Below the pieces are notes generated by a model that ran no database searches, was not told where the DNA came from, and saw only the letters and a program-made list of their open reading frames with translations. Positions 25,853 to 35,066 of a DNA stretch of 64,000 nucleotides are shown here, piece after piece (within the stretch, counting starts at the first letter, position 1; each line of letters opens with the position of its first letter). The DNA is taken from positions 1,833,772-1,897,771 of the forward strand of contig NZ_LT717701.1 of NCBI RefSeq assembly GCF_900157385.1. Direction: 5' to 3'. This DNA is from Mycobacterium terramassiliense. Its GTDB lineage: Bacteria; Actinomycetota; Actinomycetes; Mycobacteriales; Mycobacteriaceae. A program made the translations under genes and the position numbers.

Positions 25853-28150
25853 GTGTCGTTTCTCATCGCAGTGCCCGACCTAATCGCCGATGCGGCAAGC
25901 AATTTGGCGAACCTTGGCTCCGTCATCGGCTCCGCCAACAGCGCGGCCGCCGCCGCGACCACGGGGTTGCTGCCCGCGGCAGCGGACGAGGTTTCGGCGG
26001 AAATTGCCGCGCTCTTTTCCTCGCATGCCGCCGGCTATCAGCAACTCAGCGCGCAGGCGGCGGTATTCCACCAGCAGTTCGTGCAGAGTTTGACCGCCGG
26101 TGCGGGCAGCTATGCCGCCGCCGAGGTAAACGTCGTGCAGACGCTCGCGAGCGCGGTACCGGCGCTCGGCATCGACCTGAGTGGTGGGCTCGCCGGCCTC
26201 GAGGCCAGCCTGAGCGCCGACCTCAACGCGATCGGTGTCTCGCTGAACGCCGCGGTGTCGGCCAGCCTCGGAGGCAGCCTCGGGGCCAACCTCGGGGGAC
26301 TGGCGCCCCTGGGTGCGGCGATCGCCACCAACGTGAACGGCGGGCTGACGACGTTGGCGCAGACCGGCGGCGCGCTGGCCACCAACGTCGGCACCAGTCT
26401 TTCCGGGCTGGCGGGCGGCTTCAACGCCGCGCTGCCCGGGCTGCAGGCCAGCCTGGGCGGCGGGCTTTCCGGGCTGAACGCCTCCCTCAACGCCGCGTTG
26501 TCGGGCGGCCTGGGCGGCAGCCTTGCGGGGTTGGGGCCGCTCGGTGCAACGTTGGCCGCCAACTTCAGCAATGGCCTGTCGGGATTGGTCCAGAGCGGTA
26601 ACGCGCTCGCGGCGAGCCTCGGCGCCGGGTTGCCCGGCCTGATCGGCGGCCTGAGCCTGGCGTTCCCGGGCCTCGCGGCCAGCCTGAGTGGCGGGCTTTC
26701 CGGGTTGAGCGCCTCCCTCAACGCCGCGTTGTCGGGCGGCCTGGGCGGCAGCCTTGCGGGGTTGGGGCCCCTCGGCGCGACGTTGGCCGCCGACATCGGC
26801 AGTGGCCTTTCGGGATTGGCGCAGACCGGTGGGGCGCTGGCGACCAACCTGAGCGCCGGGCTGTCCAACCTGGCCGGCAGCTTGACCGCCGGGCTGCCGG
26901 GGCTGAGCGGCGCGATCAACGCCGCGCTGTCGGGCGGCTTCGGGGGCAGCCTGTCGGGCCTCGGCGCCGCCCTGTCTGGTGCCTTGCAGACCGGTGGCTC
27001 GCTGATCGGCAACCTCGGCGCCGGCCTGCCGGCGTTGATGGGCGGCTTTGCCCTGCCGACCAACCTGAACGCCGCGCTCGCGGCGCTGGGCGGCGTCTTC
27101 GGCTTCAGTCCGAGCCTGGGCGCCAGCATCAGCGCCGGCCTGTCGGGGCTCAGCGCCCAACTCAACGCCGCCTTGAACGGGGGCCTCAGCATCGGGCTTG
27201 CCGGGCTGCCCACTCTGTTCGCCAACCTGGTGGCGCCCTGGCAAGTGCTGCTGACGGCGCCGAGCGTGCCCGCCTTCCTTACTCAGTTGCAGGCGATGGA
27301 GCTCGGCTTCAACGGCGCGTTGATCACCAACGAGCTGGGCTTCAACGGCGCCTTGGTCGCCCAGGAGACGGCGCTGGAGACGGCCCTGTTCGGCGGCACC
27401 GGCGCGGTCGGCGGCGTGCTCGACAGCTTCTTCAACTTCTGGAACACGGTGCTGGGCACCGGCGAGGTGACCTTCGACAGCCTGTTGGGCGCGCAGCTCC
27501 CGACCGGCGGCGCCATCCTGGCGAGCCTGGCGGTCGGCGCCCCGGCCAACCTGATCGCCGGCGGCGCGCTCGGTGGGTTCCTGGGGGCGGTGGACACCAA
27601 GTTCCTGTGGGACCTCGACGTCATCAGCGCGGTGGCGACGTCGCTGACCGGCAACGGCTCCCTGCAGGCCGCGTTGACCGCGGGGATCAACGCGGCCGGC
27701 TTGCAGGCCTCGCTGAACGGGGCGCTCAACGGATCGCTGTTCGCCGGCCTGCCCAACCTCGGGGTGGCGCTGGTGGCGGCGCCCACCGCGGGGTTGCAGG
27801 GCCTGGCTTCTGGCCAGCTCAACTTCCTGTCCAACCTGATTCCCGCGGAGGTCGGCTTCAACACCAACCTGGTGAACAGCGAAATCGCTTGGGAGACAAG
27901 TACGTTCGGGAGCAACGCCGCCTTCAACGGCGGACTGAACCGGCTCTTCAACGCGGGCAACCTGATTCTGGGCACCGGCGAGCAGACGGTGAACAGCTTC
28001 GTGGGCGGTGTCCAGGCGCCGGCCATCAGCACGTTGCTGACCGGTACCGCGGCGCAGGTCTTCAACGGCGGCAACATCGGCGGCATCGAGGGCATCTTCG
28101 ACCAGACCCTGGCCGCTGGCACCGATTTCGCCGGCTTGTTCCTGGGCTAG
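25853..28150 (+). CDS. PE family protein with Leu/Gly/Ala-rich tandem repeats
   Basis: 765 aa. Residues 1-95 form the PE domain (SFLIAVPDLIADAASNLANL through SYAAAEV), which targets export by a type VII system. Residues about 120-430 comprise about four degenerating 77-aa repeats built on SLNAALSGGLGGSLAGLGPLG; copies two and three are nearly identical in DNA at a 231-bp offset (around 26461 and 26692). The C-terminal third has a second duplication (ELGFNGALVAQETALE... and EVGFNTNLVNSEIAWE..., each followed by LGTGE). No PGRS GGAGG repeats are present. GTG 25853 has a strong ribosome-binding site. It occupies the place of PPE17/PE11 in H37Rv but is not their orthologue. Confidence 0.88.
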   Translation: MSFLIAVPDLIADAASNLANLGSVIGSANSAAAAATTGLLPAAADEVSAEIAALFSSHAAGYQQLSAQAAVFHQQFVQSLTAGAGSYAAAEVNVVQTLASAVPALGIDLSGGLAGLEASLSADLNAIGVSLNAAVSASLGGSLGANLGGLAPLGAAIATNVNGGLTTLAQTGGALATNVGTSLSGLAGGFNAALPGLQASLGGGLSGLNASLNAALSGGLGGSLAGLGPLGATLAANFSNGLSGLVQSGNALAASLGAGLPGLIGGLSLAFPGLAASLSGGLSGLSASLNAALSGGLGGSLAGLGPLGATLAADIGSGLSGLAQTGGALATNLSAGLSNLAGSLTAGLPGLSGAINAALSGGFGGSLSGLGAALSGALQTGGSLIGNLGAGLPALMGGFALPTNLNAALAALGGVFGFSPSLGASISAGLSGLSAQLNAALNGGLSIGLAGLPTLFANLVAPWQVLLTAPSVPAFLTQLQAMELGFNGALITNELGFNGALVAQETALETALFGGTGAVGGVLDSFFNFWNTVLGTGEVTFDSLLGAQLPTGGAILASLAVGAPANLIAGGALGGFLGAVDTKFLWDLDVISAVATSLTGNGSLQAALTAGINAAGLQASLNGALNGSLFAGLPNLGVALVAAPTAGLQGLASGQLNFLSNLIPAEVGFNTNLVNSEIAWETSTFGSNAAFNGGLNRLFNAGNLILGTGEQTVNSFVGGVQAPAISTLLTGTAAQVFNGGNIGGIEGIFDQTLAAGTDFAGLFLG

Positions 28151-28755
28151 TCGCTCGCGGCCACCGAGCGTGGCGGGATAACCGTGTCGACGATGGTCGC
28201 CAGGTCGCGCCGGTTCGGCGGCTCACCGGTGAGCATGAACTGGTGGTTGATCAGCGCCGGCCCCACTCGCGCGGTCAGCGGTGTGACCGTGCCCGGGTCG
28301 AGGTCGCCGTCGTCGACGGCGGCCTGCAGGATCGATTCGAGGATCTTGAGACGCGGGCACACCACGGCGTCGGCAAAGATGGCGCGCATTTCCGGTTCGT
28401 GCAGCAGCTGGTGGATGACGTCCAGTCCGGGGAAGCTGGTCTTGCCGGCCAGCATGTCGCGGTGCGCGGTGAACATCGTCAGCAGGTTCTCCCGGGCCGA
28501 CCGGCCGGTGCGCAGCTCGGGCAGCGGCGGCAGGGCATAGACCAGCGCGGCGTGCACCAGATCATGCTTGCTGCACCAGCGCCGGTACAGAGCGGCCTTG
28601 CCGGTGTGGGCGCGCGCCGCGATCCCTTCCATCGTCAGCCCGCCATATCCCACTTCGGCCAACTCGGCCAGCGTGGCCTCGTACAACGCACGTTCGAGCA
28701 CTTCGCCTCGTCGCCGCCTCCGCGTGCCACTCCGGTCCTGGGTTAGCTGCGACAT
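28147..28755 (-). CDS. TetR family regulator (Rv1167c-like)
   Basis: 202 aa, close to the length of Rv1167c. The helix-turn-helix reads GGLTMEGIAARAHTGKAALYRRW, typical of TetR, after a basic N-terminal arm (RSGTRRRRRGEVLE). The C-terminal domain (MFTAHRDMLAGKTSFPGLDV onward) resembles TetR_C ligand domains. ATG 28755 was chosen from family length. Its stop overlaps that of the PE gene, and it diverges from mshB with an 84-bp gap, so it may regulate itself or mshB. Confidence 0.88.
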   Translation of the reverse strand: MSQLTQDRSGTRRRRRGEVLERALYEATLAELAEVGYGGLTMEGIAARAHTGKAALYRRWCSKHDLVHAALVYALPPLPELRTGRSARENLLTMFTAHRDMLAGKTSFPGLDVIHQLLHEPEMRAIFADAVVCPRLKILESILQAAVDDGDLDPGTVTPLTARVGPALINHQFMLTGEPPNRRDLATIVDTVIPPRSVAASD

Positions 28756-28839
28756 TTCTCGATAGTAGCCGCCCGCGTTCCTATCCGCTGCCTTGCCGTG
28801 CTGCGCCATCGCCGCCGAGCGCCGCGGTAGGGTGCGTCC

Positions 28840-29757
28840 ATGCCCGAGACTCCGCGGCTGCTGTTCGTTCACGCGCACCCCGACGACGAGAGCCTCAGCA
28901 ACGGCGCCACCATCGCGCACTACACCGCGCGCGGCGCGCAGGTCGACGTTGTCACCTGCACCCTCGGCGAGGAGGGCGAGGTGATCGGCGATCAGTGGGC
29001 CGGGCTCGCCGTCGATCACGCGGACCAACTCGGTGGCTACCGAATCGGCGAGCTCACCAACGCATTGCGGGCGCTCGGCGTCAGCGCACCCCGCTATCTC
29101 GGCGGTGCGGGACGGTGGCGCGACTCGGGCATGGAGGGCACCCCGACACGGCGGCGCGAGAGGTTCGTCGACGCCGACGAGCGCGAGGCCGTCGGCGCGC
29201 TGGTCGGCATCATCCGCGCGCGGCGCCCGCACGTCGTCGTGACCTACGACCCGGGCGGCGGCTACGGCCACCCCGACCACATCCACGCCCACACCGTCAC
29301 GACGGCCGCGGTCGCATCTGCCGGCTCGCACGCCGGCGACGCCGACGACTACCCCGGCAAGCCCTGGGCGGTGCCGAAGTTCTACTGGACGGTCCCGGCG
29401 GAGAGCGCATTCCACGCGGGGTGGCGGGCGCTGGAGCGCGAAGACCTGCTGCCCGACTGGGTGATTCCGCCCCACGAGGAGTTCGACTTCGGGTACGCCG
29501 ACACCGACATCGACGCCGTCGTCGAGGCGACCCCGGAAGCGCTCGCGGCGAAGACGGCCGCCCTCGCCGCGCACGCCACGCAGGTCGTCGTCGGCCCGAC
29601 CGGCCGGGCCTGCGCCCTGTCGAACAACATGGCGCTGCCCATCCTCGCCGAGGAGCACTACGTCCTGGTGGGCGGCGCCGCGGGGGAGCGCGACGGGCGC
29701 GGCTGGGAAACGGATCTGCTCGCGGGGCTGGGTTTCACCGCCGCCGCGGCGCGGTAG
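28840..29757 (+). CDS. mshB: GlcNAc-Ins deacetylase, mycothiol biosynthesis
   Basis: 305 aa. MshB removes the acetyl group from N-acetylglucosaminyl-inositol, the second step to mycothiol, the main thiol of actinobacteria. Zinc ligands His13 and Asp16 (HAHPDDES) and His147 (GHPDHIHAH) are in the numbering known for the M. tuberculosis enzyme; Asp15 is the general base. TAGGGT lies 6 nt before ATG 28840, a leaderless signature. Two small genes follow closely. It corresponds to Rv1170. Confidence 0.96.
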   Translation: MPETPRLLFVHAHPDDESLSNGATIAHYTARGAQVDVVTCTLGEEGEVIGDQWAGLAVDHADQLGGYRIGELTNALRALGVSAPRYLGGAGRWRDSGMEGTPTRRRERFVDADEREAVGALVGIIRARRPHVVVTYDPGGGYGHPDHIHAHTVTTAAVASAGSHAGDADDYPGKPWAVPKFYWTVPAESAFHAGWRALEREDLLPDWVIPPHEEFDFGYADTDIDAVVEATPEALAAKTAALAAHATQVVVGPTGRACALSNNMALPILAEEHYVLVGGAAGERDGRGWETDLLAGLGFTAAAAR

Positions 29758-29790
29758 GCTGCGAAACAGGCAGCCACGGAAGGAATTAGC

Positions 29791-29898
29791 ATGGACCCCG
29801 ACCTGGACCCTAACCAGCAGCACTGGCAGGACCGGCTCGACAGCCTGCAGTGGGTCATCGGCTCGATACTCGCCAACATCGACAGCGTTCCGACCTGA
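29791..29898 (+). CDS. Small ORF between mshB and the Rv1171-like gene, 35 aa
   Basis: MDPDLDPNQQHWQDRLDSLQ starts the peptide and it ends ILANIDSVPT. ATG 29791 has GGAAGG 8 nt upstream, good spacing for translation. The peptide is acidic and predicted helical with an amphipathic C-terminal half. Its stop region overlaps the start of the next gene, which is read in the +1 frame, suggesting coupling. I do not know a named family for it. Confidence 0.6.
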   Translation: MDPDLDPNQQHWQDRLDSLQWVIGSILANIDSVPT

Positions 29899-30311
29899 CC
29901 GAAACGAAGCCGCGCGCCGCGTCCGCTGAGGACGGCGGCGCGACCGATCCCGCGATTCGTTTCGTTGTGTTGGCGCTGCTGGCCGTCGACGGGATCCTGT
30001 CGGCACTCGCCGGCGCGCTCCTGCTGCCTACCTATATCGGCTCGGTTCCGTTCCCCATCAGCGGGCTGCTCAGCGGACTGCTGAACGCGGCACTGGTCTG
30101 GGCCGCCGGGCTGTGGACCAAATCTCCGCGGGTGGCCGCGCTGCCCCTGTGGACGTGGCTCCTCACGGTGGCCGTGATGAGCATGGGCGGGCCGGCCGAC
30201 GACGTCATTCTGGGGGGTCGGGGGCTGATGGCGTACGGGGCCCTGCTGCTGATCGGACTCGGCGTCGCGCCGCCGGTATGGGTGCTGTTGCGGCGCGGCC
30301 GCTGGGGCTGA
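29850..30311 (+). CDS. Small integral membrane protein (Rv1171-like)
   Basis: About 138-153 aa with four hydrophobic helices (VVLALLAVDGILSALAGALL; ISGLLSGLLNAALVWAAGLW; ALPLWTWLLTVAVMSMGG; GLMAYGALLLIGLGVAPPVW) and a basic end (LLRRGRWG). Start is uncertain: GTG 29850 lies inside the preceding small ORF, while CTG 29895 overlaps its TGA stop. Function unknown. Position after mshB matches Rv1171, so it probably belongs to the mshB transcript. Confidence 0.75.
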   Translation: MGHRLDTRQHRQRSDLTETKPRAASAEDGGATDPAIRFVVLALLAVDGILSALAGALLLPTYIGSVPFPISGLLSGLLNAALVWAAGLWTKSPRVAALPLWTWLLTVAVMSMGGPADDVILGGRGLMAYGALLLIGLGVAPPVWVLLRRGRWG

Positions 30312-30319
30312 CCGGCCGG

Positions 30320-31417
30320 TTACGGGAAGAACGGCGGCAGCGGCGGGAGCGGCGGCAGGAAGCTCAAGAACCAGTTGATCTCGGTCTGGATGAAGTAGTT
30401 GATCGATGCCGTGGTGGCCCCGATGAAGTTGTTCAGCCCCTGGGCAAAGGTGATGGTGCCGCCCAGCCAGTCCAGGAGGTTGAACAGCCCGCTCTGCACC
30501 ATGGGCTCGAAGAGGTTGTAGACGTACATGATCTGTGGGGCCACTATCCAGCCGATCCAGGGCAACCAGCCCGCGGCGTAGGAGGCCAGCTCGAAGCCGT
30601 ACTGCACGTACGGCTCGATCAGCAGGTAGGCGTTCTCGATCGACTCGGCGATAGGAGCAAATGCGTTGGCCGCCGACACCGCCGCGGCGTTGGTCACGGC
30701 GGCCGGCGCGAGCAGGGCGCTGGCCGCGGTCAGCGCCCTCACCCCCCCGGTGGGCCCGAGCAGCAGCGCGGCGGCCTGGCTGACGCCGCCGAACAGCCCG
30801 GCGCCACCCAGGAGATTGGCGGATCCCGCCACGACGCTCTCGACCTCGGTCATCGCACCGGACACGGCGTTGACGGCCGCACCCGACAGGGCGTTGACGG
30901 CCGCACCGGCCTGACCGGCGATCGCCTGGGCGCCACCGCCGAGCAGCCCGGCTCCGAGCAGCCCCGCGCCGCCGCCCAGGAAATTGGTGGAGCCCGCTAC
31001 GACGCTCCCGGCCTGGTTCACCGCACCGGACACGGCTCCACCGGCCACCGCGGCCGCACCGGCGACGCCGGTGGCCCCGCCGCCGCCGAGCAGCGTCGCG
31101 GCGGGGGCGTTCGCCGCAGCGGCGAGGTTCTGCGCTGCGTCGGCCTCGGCCGTCGCGTACGCACCGGCGCCGGCGCTCAACGTCTGGACGAACTGGTCGT
31201 GAAACCCGGCGATTTGCGCGCTGATCTGCTGATATCCCAGCCCGTGCTCGGAAAGAAACGCGGCGACCTGCGCCGACACCTGATCGGCGGCGGCCGCCGC
31301 CACCGCGCTGGTCGGGGCCGCCGCCGCGGCGTTGGCCGTGCTGAGGGTCGATCCGATGCCGGACAGGTCCGAAGCCGCTGCTGCGAGCGCCCCCGGGTCG
31401 GCGAATAGGAACGACAT
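30320..31417 (-). CDS. PE family protein (PE12-like)
   Basis: 365 aa. The PE domain covers residues 1-95 (SFLFADPGALAAAASDLSGI through AGAYATAEADAA). The middle is an Ala/Gly-rich linker with two similar blocks (SVVAGSTNFLGGGAGLLGAG and SVVAGSANLLGGAGLFGG). The C-terminal 120 residues are distinctive, aromatic and hydrophobic (YVQYGFELASYAAGWLPWIG, NWFLSFLPPLPPLPPFFP), unlike PGRS tails. It sits where H37Rv has PE12 (Rv1172c), divergent from fbiC, and is likely its orthologue though longer. Confidence 0.82.
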   Translation of the reverse strand: MSFLFADPGALAAAASDLSGIGSTLSTANAAAAAPTSAVAAAAADQVSAQVAAFLSEHGLGYQQISAQIAGFHDQFVQTLSAGAGAYATAEADAAQNLAAAANAPAATLLGGGGATGVAGAAAVAGGAVSGAVNQAGSVVAGSTNFLGGGAGLLGAGLLGGGAQAIAGQAGAAVNALSGAAVNAVSGAMTEVESVVAGSANLLGGAGLFGGVSQAAALLLGPTGGVRALTAASALLAPAAVTNAAAVSAANAFAPIAESIENAYLLIEPYVQYGFELASYAAGWLPWIGWIVAPQIMYVYNLFEPMVQSGLFNLLDWLGGTITFAQGLNNFIGATTASINYFIQTEINWFLSFLPPLPPLPPFFP

Positions 31418-31569
31418 CTAGCACCTCTCTGAGATACGACGGATGGTAACGCGGTCGCGGCGGGTTAGCGGGCAAGTCCAACAAACACATAGCAAAGGGC
31501 CGCGGGTGCCACCGGCGGGCCGGGATGTCGGCGGCGGAGTGGCCGCGGCCGAGCGCTACTGTTGCGCGT

Positions 31570-34245
31570 ATGGCACCGTTGCCCAAGGTTCCACAGGTTG
31601 GGCCGGCGGATGAAATTCGATCGTGGGGAAGTTACACCAACGTGCCACTGACACCGGGAACACCGGAGCCTCTGGAGCCCGTCGCCCTGCCCAGCCCCGT
31701 CGTTCCGGCTGCGACCTTGCCGAGGGCCGGCGCGTCGGCGTTGCGGCGCGTCCTGCGGCGGGCCCGTGACGGGGTCGCGCTGAACCTCGACGAGGCGGCC
31801 ATCGCGATGACAGCGCGCGGCGAGGATCTTGCCGACCTGTGCGCGAGCGCGGCGCGGGTGCGAGATGCGGGCCTCGAGTCGGCCGGGCGCCGCGGCCCGG
31901 GCGGACGGTTACCGATCAGCTATTCGCGCAAGGTGTTCATTCCGGTCACCCACCTGTGCCGCGACACGTGCCACTACTGCACCTTTGTCACTGTCCCCGG
32001 CAAACTGCGGGCCCGCGGCGCCGGCATGTACCTGGAGCCCGACGAGATCCTCGACATCGCCCGCCGCGGGGCCCAACTGGGTTGCAAGGAGGCGCTATTC
32101 ACCCTCGGTGACCGGCCCGAGGACCGATGGGACGAGGCGCGTGATTGGCTTGACCAGCGGGGCTACGACTCCACCCTGTCCTACGTCCGGGCGATGGCCA
32201 TCCGGGTGCTGGAGGAGACCGGGCTGCTGCCGCACCTGAACCCCGGCGTGATGAGCTGGTCGGAGATGTCGCGGCTCAAGCCGGTGGCGCCGTCGATGGG
32301 CATGATGCTCGAGACCACGTCGCGACGGCTGTTCGAGACGAAAGGGCTTGCGCACTACGGCAGCCCGGACAAAGACCCGGCGGTTCGGCTGCGCGCGCTG
32401 ACCGACGCCGGGCGGTTGTCGATTCCGTTCACCACCGGGCTGCTCGTCGGCATCGGCGAGACACTGCCCGAACGGGCGGACACCTTGCTGGCGATCCGCA
32501 AGTTGCACAAGGAGTTCGGGCACGTCCAGGAAGTGATCGTGCAGAACTTCCGGGCCAAGGAACACACCGCGATGGCCGCCGTTCCCGATGCGGGGATCGA
32601 GGACTACCTGGCGACCGTGGCGGTCGCGCGGTTGGTGCTCGGGCCGGGGATGCGCATCCAGGCGCCGCCCAACCTGGTGTCGCGGGAGGAGTGCCTGGCG
32701 CTGATCCGCGCCGGCGTCGACGACTGGGGCGGCGTGTCACCGCTGACCCCCGACCACGTCAACCCCGAACGGCCCTGGCCCGCCCTGGACGAGTTGGCCG
32801 CGATCACCGCCGAGGCCGGATACGAACTGGTGCAGCGGTTGACCGCACAGCCCAAATACGTCCAGGCCGGCGCGGCGTGGATCGATCCGCGGGTGTCCGG
32901 ACACGTTGCGGCGCTGGCCGATCCGCGCACCGGCCTGGCCCGCGACGTCAACCCGGTCGGCATGCCCTGGCAGGAGCCCGACGACGTGGAGTCCGCCGGC
33001 CGGGTCGACCTGCACGCGGCGATCGACACCGAGGGCCGCAGCACCGAAGCCCGCAGCGACCTCGACAGCGCGTTCGGCGACTGGGAATCGATCCGCGCCC
33101 GGGTGCACGAACTGGGCGCGCAGGGCGCCAAAGCGCCAGAACGCCTAGACACCGACGTGCTTGCCGCCCTGGCCTCGGCCGAACGTGATCCCGCCGGCTG
33201 CACCGACGACGAGTACCTGGCGTTGGCGACCGCCGACGGCCCTGCGCTGGATGCGGTTGCCGCGCTGGCGGATTCGTTGCGGCGCGACGTGGTCGGCGAT
33301 GACGTGACCTTCGTGGTGAACCGGAACATCAACTTCACCAACATCTGCTACACCGGCTGCCGGTTCTGCGCCTTCGCGCAGCGCAAGGGCGACGCCGACG
33401 CGTATTCGCTCTCCACCGCTGAGGTGGCCGACCGCGCCTGGGAGGCGCATGTCGAGGGCGCCACCGAGGTGTGCATGCAGGGCGGGATCGATCCCGAGCT
33501 GCCCGTGACCGGGTACGCCGAGCTGGTGCGCGCGGTCAAGGCCCGCGTGCCGTCGATGCACGTGCACGCGTTTTCCCCGATGGAGATCGCCAACGGTGTG
33601 ACCAAGAGCGGGTTGAGCATTCGTGAGTGGCTGATCAGCCTGCGCGAGGCGGGTCTGGACACCATCCCCGGCACCGCAGCCGAGATCCTGGACGACGAGG
33701 TGCGCTGGGTGCTCACCAAGGGCAAGCTGCCGACGTCGATGTGGATCGAGATCGTCAGCACCGCGCACGAGGTGGGCCTGCGGTCCTCGTCGACGATGAT
33801 GTACGGCCACGTCGACAGCCCGCGGCACTGGGTCGGCCACCTCAACGTGCTGCGCGACATTCAGGACCGCACCGGCGGTTTCACCGAGTTCGTGCCGTTG
33901 CCGTTCGTGCACCAGAGCTCGCCGCTGTACCTGGCCGGCGCGGCGCGGCCCGGACCCACCCATCGCGACAACCGGGCGGTGCACGCGCTGGCGCGGATCA
34001 TGTTGCACGGCCGCATTTCTCACATCCAGACCAGCTGGGTCAAGCTCGGTGTCGAGCGCACGCGGGTGATGCTCAACGGCGGCGCCAACGACCTGGGCGG
34101 CACGCTGATGGAGGAGACCATCTCGCGGATGGCAGGCTCCGAACACGGCTCATCGAAGACCGTGGCGGAGCTGGCCGCCATCGCCGAGGGCATCGGACGC
34201 CCGGCGCGCCAGCGCACCACCACGTACGCCCCGCTGGCGGCGTAG
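31570..34245 (+). CDS. fbiC: FO synthase FbiC (fused CofG-CofH)
   Basis: About 891 aa. Bifunctional radical-SAM enzyme joining tyrosine and the ribityl-flavin precursor into FO, the chromophore of F420. The CofG half carries CRDTCHYC and the CofH half CYTGCRFC, each a CxxxCxxC cluster motif. F420 made through FbiC supports deazaflavin enzymes such as the Rv1155-like protein here and activates nitroimidazole prodrugs. ATG 31570 has TACTGT 8 nt upstream (leaderless); GTG 31642, with GGGGAAG 10 nt before it, is nearer the length of H37Rv FbiC (856 aa). The first about 50 residues are poorly conserved Pro-rich sequence. Confidence 0.95.
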   Translation: MAPLPKVPQVGPADEIRSWGSYTNVPLTPGTPEPLEPVALPSPVVPAATLPRAGASALRRVLRRARDGVALNLDEAAIAMTARGEDLADLCASAARVRDAGLESAGRRGPGGRLPISYSRKVFIPVTHLCRDTCHYCTFVTVPGKLRARGAGMYLEPDEILDIARRGAQLGCKEALFTLGDRPEDRWDEARDWLDQRGYDSTLSYVRAMAIRVLEETGLLPHLNPGVMSWSEMSRLKPVAPSMGMMLETTSRRLFETKGLAHYGSPDKDPAVRLRALTDAGRLSIPFTTGLLVGIGETLPERADTLLAIRKLHKEFGHVQEVIVQNFRAKEHTAMAAVPDAGIEDYLATVAVARLVLGPGMRIQAPPNLVSREECLALIRAGVDDWGGVSPLTPDHVNPERPWPALDELAAITAEAGYELVQRLTAQPKYVQAGAAWIDPRVSGHVAALADPRTGLARDVNPVGMPWQEPDDVESAGRVDLHAAIDTEGRSTEARSDLDSAFGDWESIRARVHELGAQGAKAPERLDTDVLAALASAERDPAGCTDDEYLALATADGPALDAVAALADSLRRDVVGDDVTFVVNRNINFTNICYTGCRFCAFAQRKGDADAYSLSTAEVADRAWEAHVEGATEVCMQGGIDPELPVTGYAELVRAVKARVPSMHVHAFSPMEIANGVTKSGLSIREWLISLREAGLDTIPGTAAEILDDEVRWVLTKGKLPTSMWIEIVSTAHEVGLRSSSTMMYGHVDSPRHWVGHLNVLRDIQDRTGGFTEFVPLPFVHQSSPLYLAGAARPGPTHRDNRAVHALARIMLHGRISHIQTSWVKLGVERTRVMLNGGANDLGGTLMEETISRMAGSEHGSSKTVAELAAIAEGIGRPARQRTTTYAPLAA

Positions 34246-34284
34246 TTCGGTTACTCGTCGGGGCTGCCGGGTATACCGGACGCC

Positions 34285-35058
34285 GTGAAGCGACAGATCG
34301 ACGACGAGCGTTTCCCGGAATGGCGGCCCTTTCTGGACGCGGTGCAGCGGCGCCGACCGGACGCGGGCACCTGGTGCGAGGCCTGGACGGTCCGCGACGT
34401 GGTCATCCACCAAGCCGGAAACGCCGAGGAGCTCGCCCGGGTGCTCGGCGCCCACCTGGAGGGCGAACCCGTCGGCACGCGCGGCTTCGAGGAGCGCGAG
34501 GCTCCGCTGCGCGCCCTCAACGATGCGGACCTGTGGGACGCGTTCCACGACCGGATGGCCGCCCTGAACGAGGTGGCGGTCGCCGCCGACGGCGTCTCGC
34601 CGGATACCGACGTCGCCTGGACCGGTCGCACCATGAAGGTGCCGTGGTTCGCCGAGCACATGCGGGAGGAGCTCGTGTTGCACGGCTGGGACATCACCGG
34701 GGACTGCGATACCCGCACGGTGTTCCAGGCCGGGCTGGCCGAGCCCTGGATGACCTCGCACAGCGTCGTGGCCGTCGGACGTCCCCTGCTTGCCAAGGGC
34801 GCCAAGGGATTACGCCCGGGTGAGCGAATCGAAGCCCGACTGCGCGTTGCCGGCACCGACGATGTGCTGCTCGGCGCCGAAGCCGACCAGACCACCATCG
34901 CGATGGCCGAGCCCGAAGGCCCGGCCACCCTGGAGACCGATGCGGCCGCCCGGGTGCTATTGCTTTGGGGCCGTCGACCCGCGGACGGGTCGCGGATCTG
35001 CAGCGACGCCGGCCCGGAAGCGCTGGGCCGACTACGCCGTCTGCTCAGCGGCTACTGA
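34285..35058 (+). CDS. Mycothiol-dependent maleylpyruvate isomerase-like (DinB/MDMPI) protein
   Basis: 257 aa. The N-terminal MDMPI/DinB-like domain is recognised by TWCEAWTVRDVVIHQAGNAE and a second-helix motif FAEHMREELVLHGWDI supplying the likely metal histidines; a C-terminal SCP2-like domain follows (RIEARLRVAGTDDVLLGAEA). Such proteins use mycothiol or bind metal; the substrate is unknown. GTG 34285 is preceded by TATACC with a 7-nt gap. It is an addition relative to H37Rv, between fbiC and the TB8.4-like gene. Confidence 0.78.
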   Translation: MKRQIDDERFPEWRPFLDAVQRRRPDAGTWCEAWTVRDVVIHQAGNAEELARVLGAHLEGEPVGTRGFEEREAPLRALNDADLWDAFHDRMAALNEVAVAADGVSPDTDVAWTGRTMKVPWFAEHMREELVLHGWDITGDCDTRTVFQAGLAEPWMTSHSVVAVGRPLLAKGAKGLRPGERIEARLRVAGTDDVLLGAEADQTTIAMAEPEGPATLETDAAARVLLLWGRRPADGSRICSDAGPEALGRLRRLLSGY

Positions 35059-35066
35059 GGTCTCGG

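Noticed and set aside
30113..31408. 431-aa plus-strand frame opposite the PE12-like gene
   Set aside because: Low-complexity Gly/Arg-rich shadow; the minus strand has a clear PE domain.
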